The notes beneath the pieces are model-generated. The model was not told the origin of the DNA and ran no database searches. It saw only the letters and a program-made list of their open reading frames with translations. Made by a program: the position numbers and the translations under genes. From the NCBI RefSeq assembly GCF_000235425.2, contig NZ_KI912266.1:5143217-5207216 (forward strand): DNA of 64,000 nucleotides, written 5' to 3'. The DNA comes from Pseudofrankia saprophytica (lineage in GTDB: Bacteria; Actinomycetota; Actinomycetes; Frankiales; Frankiaceae). Of the stretch, positions 55,114-63,465 are shown piece by piece. Within the stretch, counting starts at the first letter, position 1. Every line of letters begins with the position of its first letter.

Positions 55114-58100
55114 TCACGCCTCGGCCCGTCCGGCCAGCAGCTCTCCGGCGAGCAGCTCCTCGGCGCGGCGGGCGAAGAGATGGGCCTCGCGCTCGACGGA
55201 CAGCGCCCGCGCCCGCTCGGCGGCGGCCCGGGCGGCGGCGACCGGCTCGCCGCGGGCTCCCATCAGCCGCGCCCGCAACAGGAGCAGAAAGCCCTCGGCG
55301 TAGCGCTGGCCGTACATGTCCAGGAACGAGTCCGCCCGGTCGAGCGCCTCGGCGGCCTCGTCCAGCTTCCCGGCCACCAGCCACATCTCGCCGAGCAGCC
55401 CGTACCAGGTGGCGAGGCCCGAGCGCGGGGGGTCGGCCAGCGCGGCGTCGATGAGCTTCTGCGCCTCCTGGGCGGCGCCGGTCGCGTCCTCGCCGGTCAC
55501 CGCGCGTGCCCAGCACCGGGCCAGCCGCTGGTAGCTGCCGAGGAAGACGAAGGAGAACTCGGGATCCAGGGCGATCCCCCGCTCCGCCGCGCGCAGTGCC
55601 CACGCCGGGTCGCCGGCCAGCGCCGCCACCGTGACGGCGAAGGCGGCCCAGACCGTGACCATGTAGGAGTCGTCGCCCGCGGCGGCCTCCAGCAGGTCGA
55701 ACAGTGCCCGCGCACCGTCGACGTCACCGTGCAGGCCGGTCATCAACGCGAGCATCACCGGCGAGAGCAGCTGCAGGTCATGCCGCAGCGGAGCCTCCTC
55801 GCGCCGGACCAGGTCGTCGAGCCCGGTCGAGTCGGGCTGGTTCAGGCACCTGAACGCCTCGCCGACGTTGCCGACATCCCACTGGTGGATGCCCCAGGCG
55901 TGCCGGCCGTACGCGCGCACGATCGGGTCGGCGGACGCCTCACCCCGCAGGAGCAGCCGGCGCGCCAGCCGGCCGCCGTGCTCGAGCTGGATGCCCTGGG
56001 AGTACGCGGCCCAGCGAGAGAAGAGGAAGTCGGCGGCCTCCCGTTCCAGCCCGAGGCCGCGCGCCAGGTGCTCGGCCCGCTCCAGCAACTCGAGCGCCGA
56101 TCCGACGTACCCGGCTCGCATCCCGTCCACCGCGGTGAACAGCGACAGAGCGGACAGCTCCAGCTCCGCCAGTCCCGCCGTCCGCGCCACCCGCGCCGCC
56201 AGCCGCAGGTGCCGCGCGGCGTCCTCCAGCGCTGACTTGGTCGCCGCGCAGCGGCCCGCCCGCACCAGCGCGGCCGCGGTCCTGCCTGGGTCAGCCAGCG
56301 GGCCGGCGGCCCACAGGTGGTGGGCGAGGCGTTCGGCCACCGGCTCGTCGTCCGGCGCCGGGCGCTCCAGCGCGTTCGCGACCAGCAGGTGCAGCCGGGC
56401 CAACCGCCAACGCGGGGTCGCGCCGGCGACCGACTCGCGGACGAGGTCGTGCGCGAAGCGGACCGAGTACGGGTCCCCGGGCGCGGGCTCGAGCAGGCCG
56501 AGTGCTTCCAGCGGTTCGATCCGCCCGAGACAGGTCTGCGCGTCGAGACCGGCGGCGCGCGCGAGCAGCGCGAGCTCGACGTCCCGGCCGATCAGCGCGG
56601 CGGTGTGCAACAGGACGCCGGCGTCGTCGTCCAGCGCGGCCATCCGGTCGCGAACGACGTCCCGGACGGTCGCCGGCACTCCGGCTCGTGCCACGGCGTC
56701 CTCGGTGAGCACACCGCCGTCGGCGAGGAGCCGGGACAGCTCACGGACGAAGAAGGGGTTACCGGCGGTGCGGGCGTGGATGCCGCGGGCCGCACCGGGG
56801 CCGGGGTCCTGGCCGGTCTCGCGGCGGACCAGCTCGGCCACCTCGGCAGGGCCGAGCGGTCCGAGCCGGATCCGACGGTGCCGGGGCAGCCGGCTCGCCG
56901 CGGCGAGCATCCGCGCCAGCTCCGAACCGGGCATGGGCGCACGATCGCGGAGCGCGCCGATGACCACGGTGCCGCCCGGTAGCCGAGCCGCCAGGTGACT
57001 GAACATCCGCAGCGAGGCGGCGTCGGCCCACTGGAGGTCGTCGACGACGAGCGCCACTGGCCGGCGCGCCGATGCCCGGCCGACGAGCGCGACGACCTGC
57101 TCGAACAGGCGGAACTGGGTGCCGCTGTCCGGCAGCACCGGCGTCGCGGGAGCGCCGCCGTGCGGTCCCACGAGGCGGCCGAGCTCGCCGGCGTGCCACG
57201 CTTCTCGTGCCGCGGCGGGCAGGCCGTCGAGGATCGCGCCGACGGCCTGCACCCACGGCCACATCGTCGGCGTCCCGTCGCCCCCCAGGCAGCGGCCCCA
57301 GACGACGAGCGCGCCCTGCCGGTCCGCCTCGGCGCCGGCGGCCTCGAGCAGGCGGGTCTTGCCCACCCCGGGCTCTCCCTCGACGACGACGAGCCCCGCG
57401 CCGCCGGCGAGCGCAGACTCGACCGCCTGCCGCAGCACCGCGAACTCCTCGTCCCGGCCGACCAGGCCGTCAGCGGGCAGCGGCGCGTGGGCGGAGTCCC
57501 GCGGCCGCTCGGAGGGCGTCTCCTCGGCCGGTACGGCTTGCAGCACACGCCGCTGCGCGGCCACCAGCGCCGGGCCGGGATCGATGCCCAGCTCGTCGAT
57601 GAGCCGGATACGGACAGCTCGGAAGATGGACAGCGCTTCCGCCTGCTGCCCGGCGGCGCCCAGGGCGATGACGAGGGCCGCCTGAACGGTCTCGTGCAGC
57701 GGCGCCATCCTGGCGGCCAGGTACAGGGGCTGCAGTACGCGCGTCGGCTGGCCCCCTGCCACCGCGAGCTCGGCGGCCGCCACGCACGCGTCGAAGAACT
57801 CACCGTCCAGCGAGGCGAAGACCGACATCGCGGTCGACCCGCCGGCCAGCCCGTCGCCGGCGCTGCCGTGCCAGAGCGCCAGCGCCCGCACGTACGAGTC
57901 GAGCGCCTCATCGGGCCGCTGCTGGGCGACCCTGGCCCTGGCCGCCTCGACCAGCTCCCGGAACGTGAGGACGTCCAGCATGCCGGTGCCGGCGGCGAAG
58001 AGGTAGCCGTTACCGCGACGCTGAAGGTGCGAGCCGGTGCCGCGCGCGGGCAGCGCGGGCTCCAGCAGCCGGCGGAGCGCGCCGATGTACTTCTGGAGGA

Positions 58101-58302
58101 TGTTGACGGCCGAGGCAGGGACGTCGTCAGCCCAGATCAGATCGATCAACTGGGTGGTGCTGACCGGCTTGCCGGCACGGGCAAGCAGCACGGCGAGAAG
58201 GTACGCCTGCTGCCGAGGCCCGGCGTCCACCTCGACGCCGTCCCGCCAGATCCGCAACGGACCGAGAATCTGTAGACGCAGCTCTTCTCCGGAGGCGGCC
58301 AT
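55114..58302 (-). CDS. Large AfsR/SARP-type transcriptional regulator with AAA ATPase and TPR-like region
   Basis: 1,062 residues from ATG 58302 (GGGAG upstream; GTG 58314 is an alternative). Residues 1-95 form an OmpR-type winged helix (LQILGPLRIWRDGVEVD, LIDLIWADDVPASAVNIL) and about 95-250 the BTAD helices. An ATPase domain follows with Walker A GEPGVGKTRLL and Walker B ALVVDDLQWAD, then helical repeats to the end. Such proteins activate secondary-metabolite clusters. It starts 12 nt after the hydrolase stop, so the two probably form an operon. Confidence 0.92.
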   Translation of the reverse strand: MAASGEELRLQILGPLRIWRDGVEVDAGPRQQAYLLAVLLARAGKPVSTTQLIDLIWADDVPASAVNILQKYIGALRRLLEPALPARGTGSHLQRRGNGYLFAAGTGMLDVLTFRELVEAARARVAQQRPDEALDSYVRALALWHGSAGDGLAGGSTAMSVFASLDGEFFDACVAAAELAVAGGQPTRVLQPLYLAARMAPLHETVQAALVIALGAAGQQAEALSIFRAVRIRLIDELGIDPGPALVAAQRRVLQAVPAEETPSERPRDSAHAPLPADGLVGRDEEFAVLRQAVESALAGGAGLVVVEGEPGVGKTRLLEAAGAEADRQGALVVWGRCLGGDGTPTMWPWVQAVGAILDGLPAAAREAWHAGELGRLVGPHGGAPATPVLPDSGTQFRLFEQVVALVGRASARRPVALVVDDLQWADAASLRMFSHLAARLPGGTVVIGALRDRAPMPGSELARMLAAASRLPRHRRIRLGPLGPAEVAELVRRETGQDPGPGAARGIHARTAGNPFFVRELSRLLADGGVLTEDAVARAGVPATVRDVVRDRMAALDDDAGVLLHTAALIGRDVELALLARAAGLDAQTCLGRIEPLEALGLLEPAPGDPYSVRFAHDLVRESVAGATPRWRLARLHLLVANALERPAPDDEPVAERLAHHLWAAGPLADPGRTAAALVRAGRCAATKSALEDAARHLRLAARVARTAGLAELELSALSLFTAVDGMRAGYVGSALELLERAEHLARGLGLEREAADFLFSRWAAYSQGIQLEHGGRLARRLLLRGEASADPIVRAYGRHAWGIHQWDVGNVGEAFRCLNQPDSTGLDDLVRREEAPLRHDLQLLSPVMLALMTGLHGDVDGARALFDLLEAAAGDDSYMVTVWAAFAVTVAALAGDPAWALRAAERGIALDPEFSFVFLGSYQRLARCWARAVTGEDATGAAQEAQKLIDAALADPPRSGLATWYGLLGEMWLVAGKLDEAAEALDRADSFLDMYGQRYAEGFLLLLRARLMGARGEPVAAARAAAERARALSVEREAHLFARRAEELLAGELLAGRAEA

Positions 58303-58314
58303 GACTACTCCCAC

Positions 58315-59142
58315 TCACCGACCGGCCGTGAGCGGCTGCCGGGCCAGCCATTCTAGGGTGTAGTCCGCGACCTGCCGCCATCCGCTGTCGATGACGAGCG
58401 AGTGTCCGCGGCCGGGGAACTGTTTGAGGTCTGTGATCGCGGACGAGTCGCCGTAGAGCTTGTACGCGGCCCGGGTGACGACGTCCGGCACGGTGCGATC
58501 CTCCTGGCCGGAGATGAGCAGCAGTGGGCCCCGGCTGGCGTTGCCGGTGTCGACCGCGGCCGGTGACGCGCGGCGGAGGTTCGCGACCGCGGCCTCGAAG
58601 AGCGGGCGGCCGGGCGACGGGATGGCCCACAGGCCGAACAGCTCGTCGGACTCCGTGCTGCTGACGGCGTTGCCGAAGCCGTACCGGAACTGGGTGGCGG
58701 TCAGCGACACCGACCGGCGCCGGTTGGCCGGGTTGGCGAGCGCAGGGAGGGCCGAGCGCAGCTGGGCGAACGGCAGCGGCCGGACGCCCTTGATCGGGGC
58801 CGGGGCGATGGCGACGGCGGCGAGGCCGAGACCGAGGCCGAGCAGCTTCTGCGCGATCAGGCCGCCGAACGAGTGGCCGATGAGCACGGGCGCAACCGGC
58901 AGGTCACGGACGATCGCCGCGTAGTGGGTGGCGACGTCGTCGATGCCGAGCCCGGCGACGGCGCGCGGGTCGCTGCGGGCCGCGTCGACGGTGTCGGGTT
59001 CGCCTGGCCAGCCGGGCATGGCGGGCGCGTACCCGTGGACGGCGAACCGGTCGGCCCACGGTCGCCACGAGGCGGCGTGCAGCCAGAGACCGTGGATGAA
59101 GACGACGGGGACGGCGGTGGTGGCGATGGCGGGCTCCTTCAT
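58315..59142 (-). CDS. Alpha/beta-hydrolase fold enzyme upstream of the SARP gene
   Basis: 275 residues. FIHGLWLHAASW is the oxyanion region, GHSFGG the nucleophile elbow, SGQEDRTVPD carries the acid and FPGRGHSLVID the His. A family of actinobacterial and proteobacterial hydrolases looks like this, but no substrate can be assigned. It probably forms a two-gene operon with the SARP-type regulator, preceded by a run of GACCTAGGTC-like motifs. Confidence 0.88.
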   Translation of the reverse strand: MKEPAIATTAVPVVFIHGLWLHAASWRPWADRFAVHGYAPAMPGWPGEPDTVDAARSDPRAVAGLGIDDVATHYAAIVRDLPVAPVLIGHSFGGLIAQKLLGLGLGLAAVAIAPAPIKGVRPLPFAQLRSALPALANPANRRRSVSLTATQFRYGFGNAVSSTESDELFGLWAIPSPGRPLFEAAVANLRRASPAAVDTGNASRGPLLLISGQEDRTVPDVVTRAAYKLYGDSSAITDLKQFPGRGHSLVIDSGWRQVADYTLEWLARQPLTAGR

Positions 59143-59195
59143 CGTGCGATGCAGGAAGCATCGCCCGACAGTCGGTGCCCGCTGATCTGTCAGAT

Positions 59196-59268
59196 GACCT
59201 ACGTCCTCGACCTAGGTCGTATCTGTTGACCTAGGTCGCATCCGTTGCCGCGGGTGTCGACCTACGGC
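59196..59268. promoter_or_regulatory. Cluster of GACCTAGGTC-type palindromic motifs
   Basis: GACCTAGGTC occurs perfectly at 59209-59218 and 59228-59237, with variants GACCTACGTC at 59196-59205 and GACCTACGGC at 59259-59268. They lie upstream of the hydrolase-SARP pair and reach the end of the LAL regulator gene. Repetition of a palindrome at a promoter suggests a regulator binding array. Confidence 0.6.
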
Positions 59269-61988
59269 GGGTCCGTCGGCAGCGCGTCCCGCAGCGAGGC
59301 CCGCGACGTGATGCCCAGCTTCGGGAAGATCTTGTACAGGTGCGCGCCGACCGTGCGTGGCGACAGGTGCAGTCGGGCGCCGATCTCCCGGTTGCTCAGC
59401 CCGGTCGCGGCCAGCTCGGCGATCTGGCGTTCCTGCGGGGTCAGGGCGGCCACCGCGGCGCGGTCCGCGCGGGTCGGTTTGCCGGCTGCCCGCAGCTCGG
59501 TGCGGGCGCGTTCGGCCCAGGTCGCGGCGCCGAGCGTTTCGAAGGCGCCGAGCGCTTCGGTCAGCGTCCGTCGGGCCAGGGCCAGTTCGCGCGACCTGCG
59601 CAGCCAGGCACCGTAGGCGAGGCGGATCCGGGCCAGCTCGAACGGCAACGTGGCGCCGGCGGGGTGCGAGACCGCGGCGGCGAACAGCGCGCCGGCCGCC
59701 TCGGGCGGGGCCGTGATCGCCAGCGCGCCAGCGGTAAGCAGCGCGAGCCGCGGCGACAGCGCCGGTAGGCCCAGATCCCGGGCGGCCTCGGCATGCGCGC
59801 TCGCGGCGTCGTGCCGGCCGGTGTGCACGGCGGCCTCGACCAGGTCGAACAGCGTACGGAGGGCCTGCTGCGAGAACCGGGTGAACGTGCCCGGGGCGGT
59901 GATCCCGGCGGCGTAGGCGTACGCGGTCTCGTACTCACCTTCGCTGAGCGCCGCCGCCGCGCCGATCGCCTCCGCGTACTCGGTCAGGAACCGCAACCCG
60001 CGCGGCCGCCCCCAGGCGTCCACGGCCGCCTGCAGCTCGCGGGCCGCGTCCAGGTCGCCGCGGTACGCGGCCAGCAGGCCGAGAAACGCCCGGAACGTCT
60101 GGCCGAACAGCGTGTACCCGTGCTCGGCGGTCAGGTCCAGGCCACGGCGGCCGGTCCGCTCGGCCTCCGCCCACGCGCCGGCGCTGACCTGATCAAGCAT
60201 GACCATCTGGAGCAGCACCATGACGCTGGCCACCGCACCAGCTTCCGCCTCCCGGTCGACTGTCCGTCGCAGCAGCGCCCGGTGGTCGCCGAGCACGCCC
60301 ACGTAGTTGGCGGCGACGGCCAGCCGCATGATCTCCCACGGCGCGCAGGCGGCGGGATCGGCGAGCGCGGCGGCGATCCGTTCCGCCACGCCGTGGCCGC
60401 GCCGCACCATGTCGCCCCACGTGTCCCGGGCGATCGCCGCCGACGGGCTCACCCGGTCGCCGAACCGGTCGAAGAGCGCGTCGGTACGTGCCCAACGGGC
60501 CGGGTCGACGGAGAACTGGCTGAGCACCAGCAGCAGGCCCAGCGCACGTTCGGTCAGTTCTCCATCGGCGATGCCGAACTCCAGCAACGCGGCGATCCGG
60601 CGGTGGTTCGCGGCGACCTCGCCGTCGCGGTAGAGCGACACGTAACCCGCGGTGATCTCCGCCGCCGGGCCGTCGGACCCGGCGTCCTGGGCGAGGCCCT
60701 GCGCGGCGTCGAGCAGGCCGGCCTGCCCGGCGACGTACGCGGCGGAGGCCAGCCGCCGGGACCGGTCGGCGGGGCGGCGGCTGAGCTCCGCGGCGCGGGT
60801 CAGCCAGGTGATCGCGGTCGCGGCGCCGCCGCGGCGGGTCGCCGACACGGCCGCCTCCTCGAGCGCCGCCGCGACGTCGTCGTCGGGGTCGACGGTGGCG
60901 GCGGCCAGGTGAACGGCCCGCCGTTCCGGGCTGTCGCGGTGCAGGTCGGCGAGGTCGGCGTGCGCGGCCCGGCGCTCGTTGGGTGTGGCCGCCTGCACCA
61001 CGGCCGAGCGGACGAGTGGATGGCGGAACACCGGCTCCCCGCTCGCCGGGTCCGGCGCCAGCAGGCCCGCGTCGATCGCTCGGCCGGCGTCGCGCATCCG
61101 GTACCGGACCGCCCCGATCCGGCGGACCGATCCGGCGCCCGTGCCGTCCAACGCCGCCCGCAGCAGCTCGCCGCGCTCCGCCGCCGGCAGCTCGCGCAGC
61201 CGCGCACCGTAGATCCGTTCCAGCCGCCGCGGCAGCGTCATCGCGCCGGAGTCCAGCAGTTCCGCACGAGGTAGCTCGATCAGCGCCAGCGGGTTTCCAG
61301 CCGCGGTCTTCAGGATCATGTTCCGGTGATAGGGCCTGAGTCTGGCCTGCTGCCGGTCCAGCAACTGGGCCGAAGCCTGCTCGGTCAGCGGTTCCAGGAC
61401 CAGCTCCGGCAGCCCCGTCCCGTCGAACGGGGACGACACCTCCGCGCGTACCGCGACCGCCACCCGCACCGCCGTACCCGCGAGGCGTCGCGCGGTGAAC
61501 GCGAGCACCTGCGTGCTCGGCGCGTCCAGCAGGTGGCCGTCGTCGACGACCAGCAGCAGCGGCGTGGCCGCCGACACGAACACAAGCAGGTCGAGCACGG
61601 CGATGCCGAGCTCCATCACCTGGGGCACGGTGCCGGTGGTACCGGCGAACGCCGCGTTGATCACCGCCCGGTGCCCGGGGTCCAGGCCTGTCGGCTCCGC
61701 CAGCAGCGGGAAGATCAGCTGATGCAGCCCGGCGTACGCCAGGTCCCGCTCCGCCTCCGCCCCGGCGCACCGCACGACCCGGAACCCGGCCGCCGTCATC
61801 GTCGCCGCGGCCGTCATCGTCGCTGCGGCCGTCGTCGCGGCCGCGGCCGCGGTCAGCTCGTCCAGCAACGCCGTCTTGCCGAGCCCGGCCTCGCCCCGCA
61901 GCACCACGACTGGACTGGCCGCGTCGCCGAGCAGCGCCACGAGCCGGGCTCGTTCCTCGTCCCGTCCAACGAGCTCAGCCTGGCGCAC
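59262..61988 (-). CDS. LAL-family LuxR-type transcriptional regulator
   Basis: 908 residues from GTG 61988. The N-terminal ATPase has Walker A GEAGLGKTALLDEL near 32-45 and Walker B LLLVVDDGHLLD. The long middle is helical. A C-terminal LuxR helix-turn-helix (LTPQERQIAELAATGLSNRE, then HLSPRTVGAHLYKIF) ends the protein. A small in-frame repeat (ATMTAA twice) lies near residues 56-67. LAL proteins often act as pathway-specific activators. It could control the hydrolase-SARP genes downstream or the NRPS locus at the right edge. Confidence 0.93.
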   Translation of the reverse strand: MRQAELVGRDEERARLVALLGDAASPVVVLRGEAGLGKTALLDELTAAAAATTAAATMTAAATMTAAGFRVVRCAGAEAERDLAYAGLHQLIFPLLAEPTGLDPGHRAVINAAFAGTTGTVPQVMELGIAVLDLLVFVSAATPLLLVVDDGHLLDAPSTQVLAFTARRLAGTAVRVAVAVRAEVSSPFDGTGLPELVLEPLTEQASAQLLDRQQARLRPYHRNMILKTAAGNPLALIELPRAELLDSGAMTLPRRLERIYGARLRELPAAERGELLRAALDGTGAGSVRRIGAVRYRMRDAGRAIDAGLLAPDPASGEPVFRHPLVRSAVVQAATPNERRAAHADLADLHRDSPERRAVHLAAATVDPDDDVAAALEEAAVSATRRGGAATAITWLTRAAELSRRPADRSRRLASAAYVAGQAGLLDAAQGLAQDAGSDGPAAEITAGYVSLYRDGEVAANHRRIAALLEFGIADGELTERALGLLLVLSQFSVDPARWARTDALFDRFGDRVSPSAAIARDTWGDMVRRGHGVAERIAAALADPAACAPWEIMRLAVAANYVGVLGDHRALLRRTVDREAEAGAVASVMVLLQMVMLDQVSAGAWAEAERTGRRGLDLTAEHGYTLFGQTFRAFLGLLAAYRGDLDAARELQAAVDAWGRPRGLRFLTEYAEAIGAAAALSEGEYETAYAYAAGITAPGTFTRFSQQALRTLFDLVEAAVHTGRHDAASAHAEAARDLGLPALSPRLALLTAGALAITAPPEAAGALFAAAVSHPAGATLPFELARIRLAYGAWLRRSRELALARRTLTEALGAFETLGAATWAERARTELRAAGKPTRADRAAVAALTPQERQIAELAATGLSNREIGARLHLSPRTVGAHLYKIFPKLGITSRASLRDALPTDPP

Positions 61989-62157
61989 GCCTGGAACCTA
62001 TCCGGCGGAGAGTCAGGAGACGGATCGGCTGGGAGCCGGTGAGAACAAGGACATCTCCCGTGGGTTCCCGCGGTCGGGACGACTTCCGCGCCGCGCCGCG
62101 CCGCGGCCCCTGGCCGTGAGCGCGCGAGCCGTCCATGATCTGGTGGGATCGTGGGAG

Positions 62158-62553
62158 CTCTGGCACGCAAGAACGCAATCACCCGGGAAATGTCTTGGCG
62201 ATCGCAATGCCGCCCCCGCGTGGAGCGCGGTCCGGGTTTAGTCGGGGCGCCGCCCGGCGCTCGTGCGGCCGGGTGCTCATCCTGTCCGACGTCAGCGTCA
62301 CAACCAGCGCCGTTTCGCGCCCCTGACGTCTGACGCGACGCCCGGGATCCCCGGTACCTGCCACGACGCGGGAGAGAAACAACCGGGCCGCCGCTCCGCT
62401 GCGCACGTCCATCCACCCATGGGCTGTGGCGGGCGGGAAGCCGGGATCCGCCCCACAAGCCATGACCAGATCCGATGAGGGACCTGAGTAATTTCGGTTT
62501 CTCGCTCTGGCGCGCAAGAACCCAATTGCTCTACGAACATCTTGGCGATCACA
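62158..62553. repeat. Diverged 49-nt direct repeat
   Basis: The copies at 62158-62206 and 62505-62553 both begin with CTCTGGC, share CGCAAGAAC and CAAT, and end with CTTGGCGATCrCA. Roughly 36 of 49 bases agree. Confidence 0.65.
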
Positions 62554-62715
62554 GAGGTGAAGTCCGCGGACGTGGCGTGGCGTACGGGGTGTGATCGGGG
62601 GAACACGGCTGAGGTGGTCGCTGGCGGCTCGTTGCGGCCGGCTGGTGTGACCGCCTGGGTCGCGCCACGGGCAATCTGGAGTGCCCTTGACCGCGCCCTG
62701 GTTCCGAAACGGGAT

Positions 62716-62821
62716 CGTGGCATTTCGGCGTGTCCATAGACAGCCTGAGCCAACACACTTCGCCGTACTGCTGCCGGTGTGTGTCAGATGATCGAGCCTA
62801 TGGGCACGCCCAAATGCCACG
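62716..62821. repeat. 24-nt inverted repeat with 58-nt spacer
   Basis: The left arm 62716-62739 starts CGTGGCATTT and the right arm 62798-62821 ends AAATGCCACG; 22 of 24 bases pair. The inner part GGCGTG...CATAG resembles the inverted repeat at 47469-47538. It could be a small palindromic element or a MITE-like remnant; no transposase is present. Confidence 0.7.
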
Positions 62822-62877
62822 GTCCAGCCCACGCGCAGCCGGCCGGCAAGCAGCGCACGGGGCAGCACACACCGTGG

Positions 62878-63273
62878 TCAGCGCACTAGCTGTCTCGCCT
62901 CGGCTCCCCCTGGGTCAGGCGGCTCCTCAAGGAAGAACGTCACGTCATCAAGCGCGGAGAGAACCCGGCCGTCGAGGTCCGGACGCTCGGCGAGCTGGCG
63001 GACGAGCACGACCGACTGGGGTTCCAGGTATCCGAAGCGTCGAGCGAGGTGCCCCAGGCAGAGCGATGCCGTGGCGACAAGCCACAGGTCGGCGCTGTCG
63101 CGTGCGACCCGGCAACACCAGCGCTCGACGAAGACACGATCGTCGTCGTACAGCGCCAACCCCACCAACACGGAGCTGGGCTCAAGCGCCTGATCCGTGC
63201 CCTCCAGAGCAGCAGTGAGCGCTTCGTCCGCGAGGCCATGCGGCACCTGCGATGGATTCTCGTAAACGCCCAC
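62878..63273 (-). CDS. Small HEAT-like helical protein of unknown function
   Basis: 131 residues from GTG 63273. The core around residues 50-80 (VERWCCRVARDSADLWLVAT, then CLGHLARRFG) and the ending LSALDDVTFFLEE resemble a widespread actinobacterial family of HEAT-like small proteins, some of which look like immunity proteins. No toxin-like partner is visible. It stands just downstream of the NRPS end at the right edge. The ribosome site is weak. Confidence 0.6.
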   Translation of the reverse strand: MGVYENPSQVPHGLADEALTAALEGTDQALEPSSVLVGLALYDDDRVFVERWCCRVARDSADLWLVATASLCLGHLARRFGYLEPQSVVLVRQLAERPDLDGRVLSALDDVTFFLEEPPDPGGAEARQLVR

Positions 63274-63337
63274 GCTGCGAGGTTACGGCGAAGCCGCGCG
63301 CGGGTTTGGACACGGGATTCGAGCATCTACCGGTACC

Positions 63338-63367
63338 GGACAGGAAGGCCGAGGACAGGAAGGCCGA
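63338..63367. repeat. Tandem pair of a 15-bp unit
   Basis: GGACAGGAAGGCCGA occurs twice in a row in the 192-nt gap between the HEAT-like gene and the NRPS end. No gene is supported in this gap. Confidence 0.85.
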
Positions 63368-63465
63368 GGAAGATCGGCGCCAACTATCTGCACATCTTCA
63401 AGGGGCGACGCCGACCTGGGCCAGGCGGAACCCGCCCAAGCCCTGCCAGCCCCAATACTGGACAG

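Larger units (their letters stand above)
61989..62877. other. 889-nt non-coding stretch with several repeat modules
   Basis: No convincing gene: the frames present are short, overlap each other on both strands and resemble no family. It contains CATGATCTGGTGG (62134-62146), a diverged 49-nt direct repeat (62158-62206 and 62505-62553), GACCTGAGTAATTTCGGTT (62481-62499) and a 24-nt inverted repeat (62716-62739 and 62798-62821). Confidence 0.75.

Noticed and set aside
62179-62868. Overlapping short frames on both strands in the repeat-rich gap
   Set aside because: They overlap each other, lack ribosome sites and family resemblance, and run through the repeat modules.
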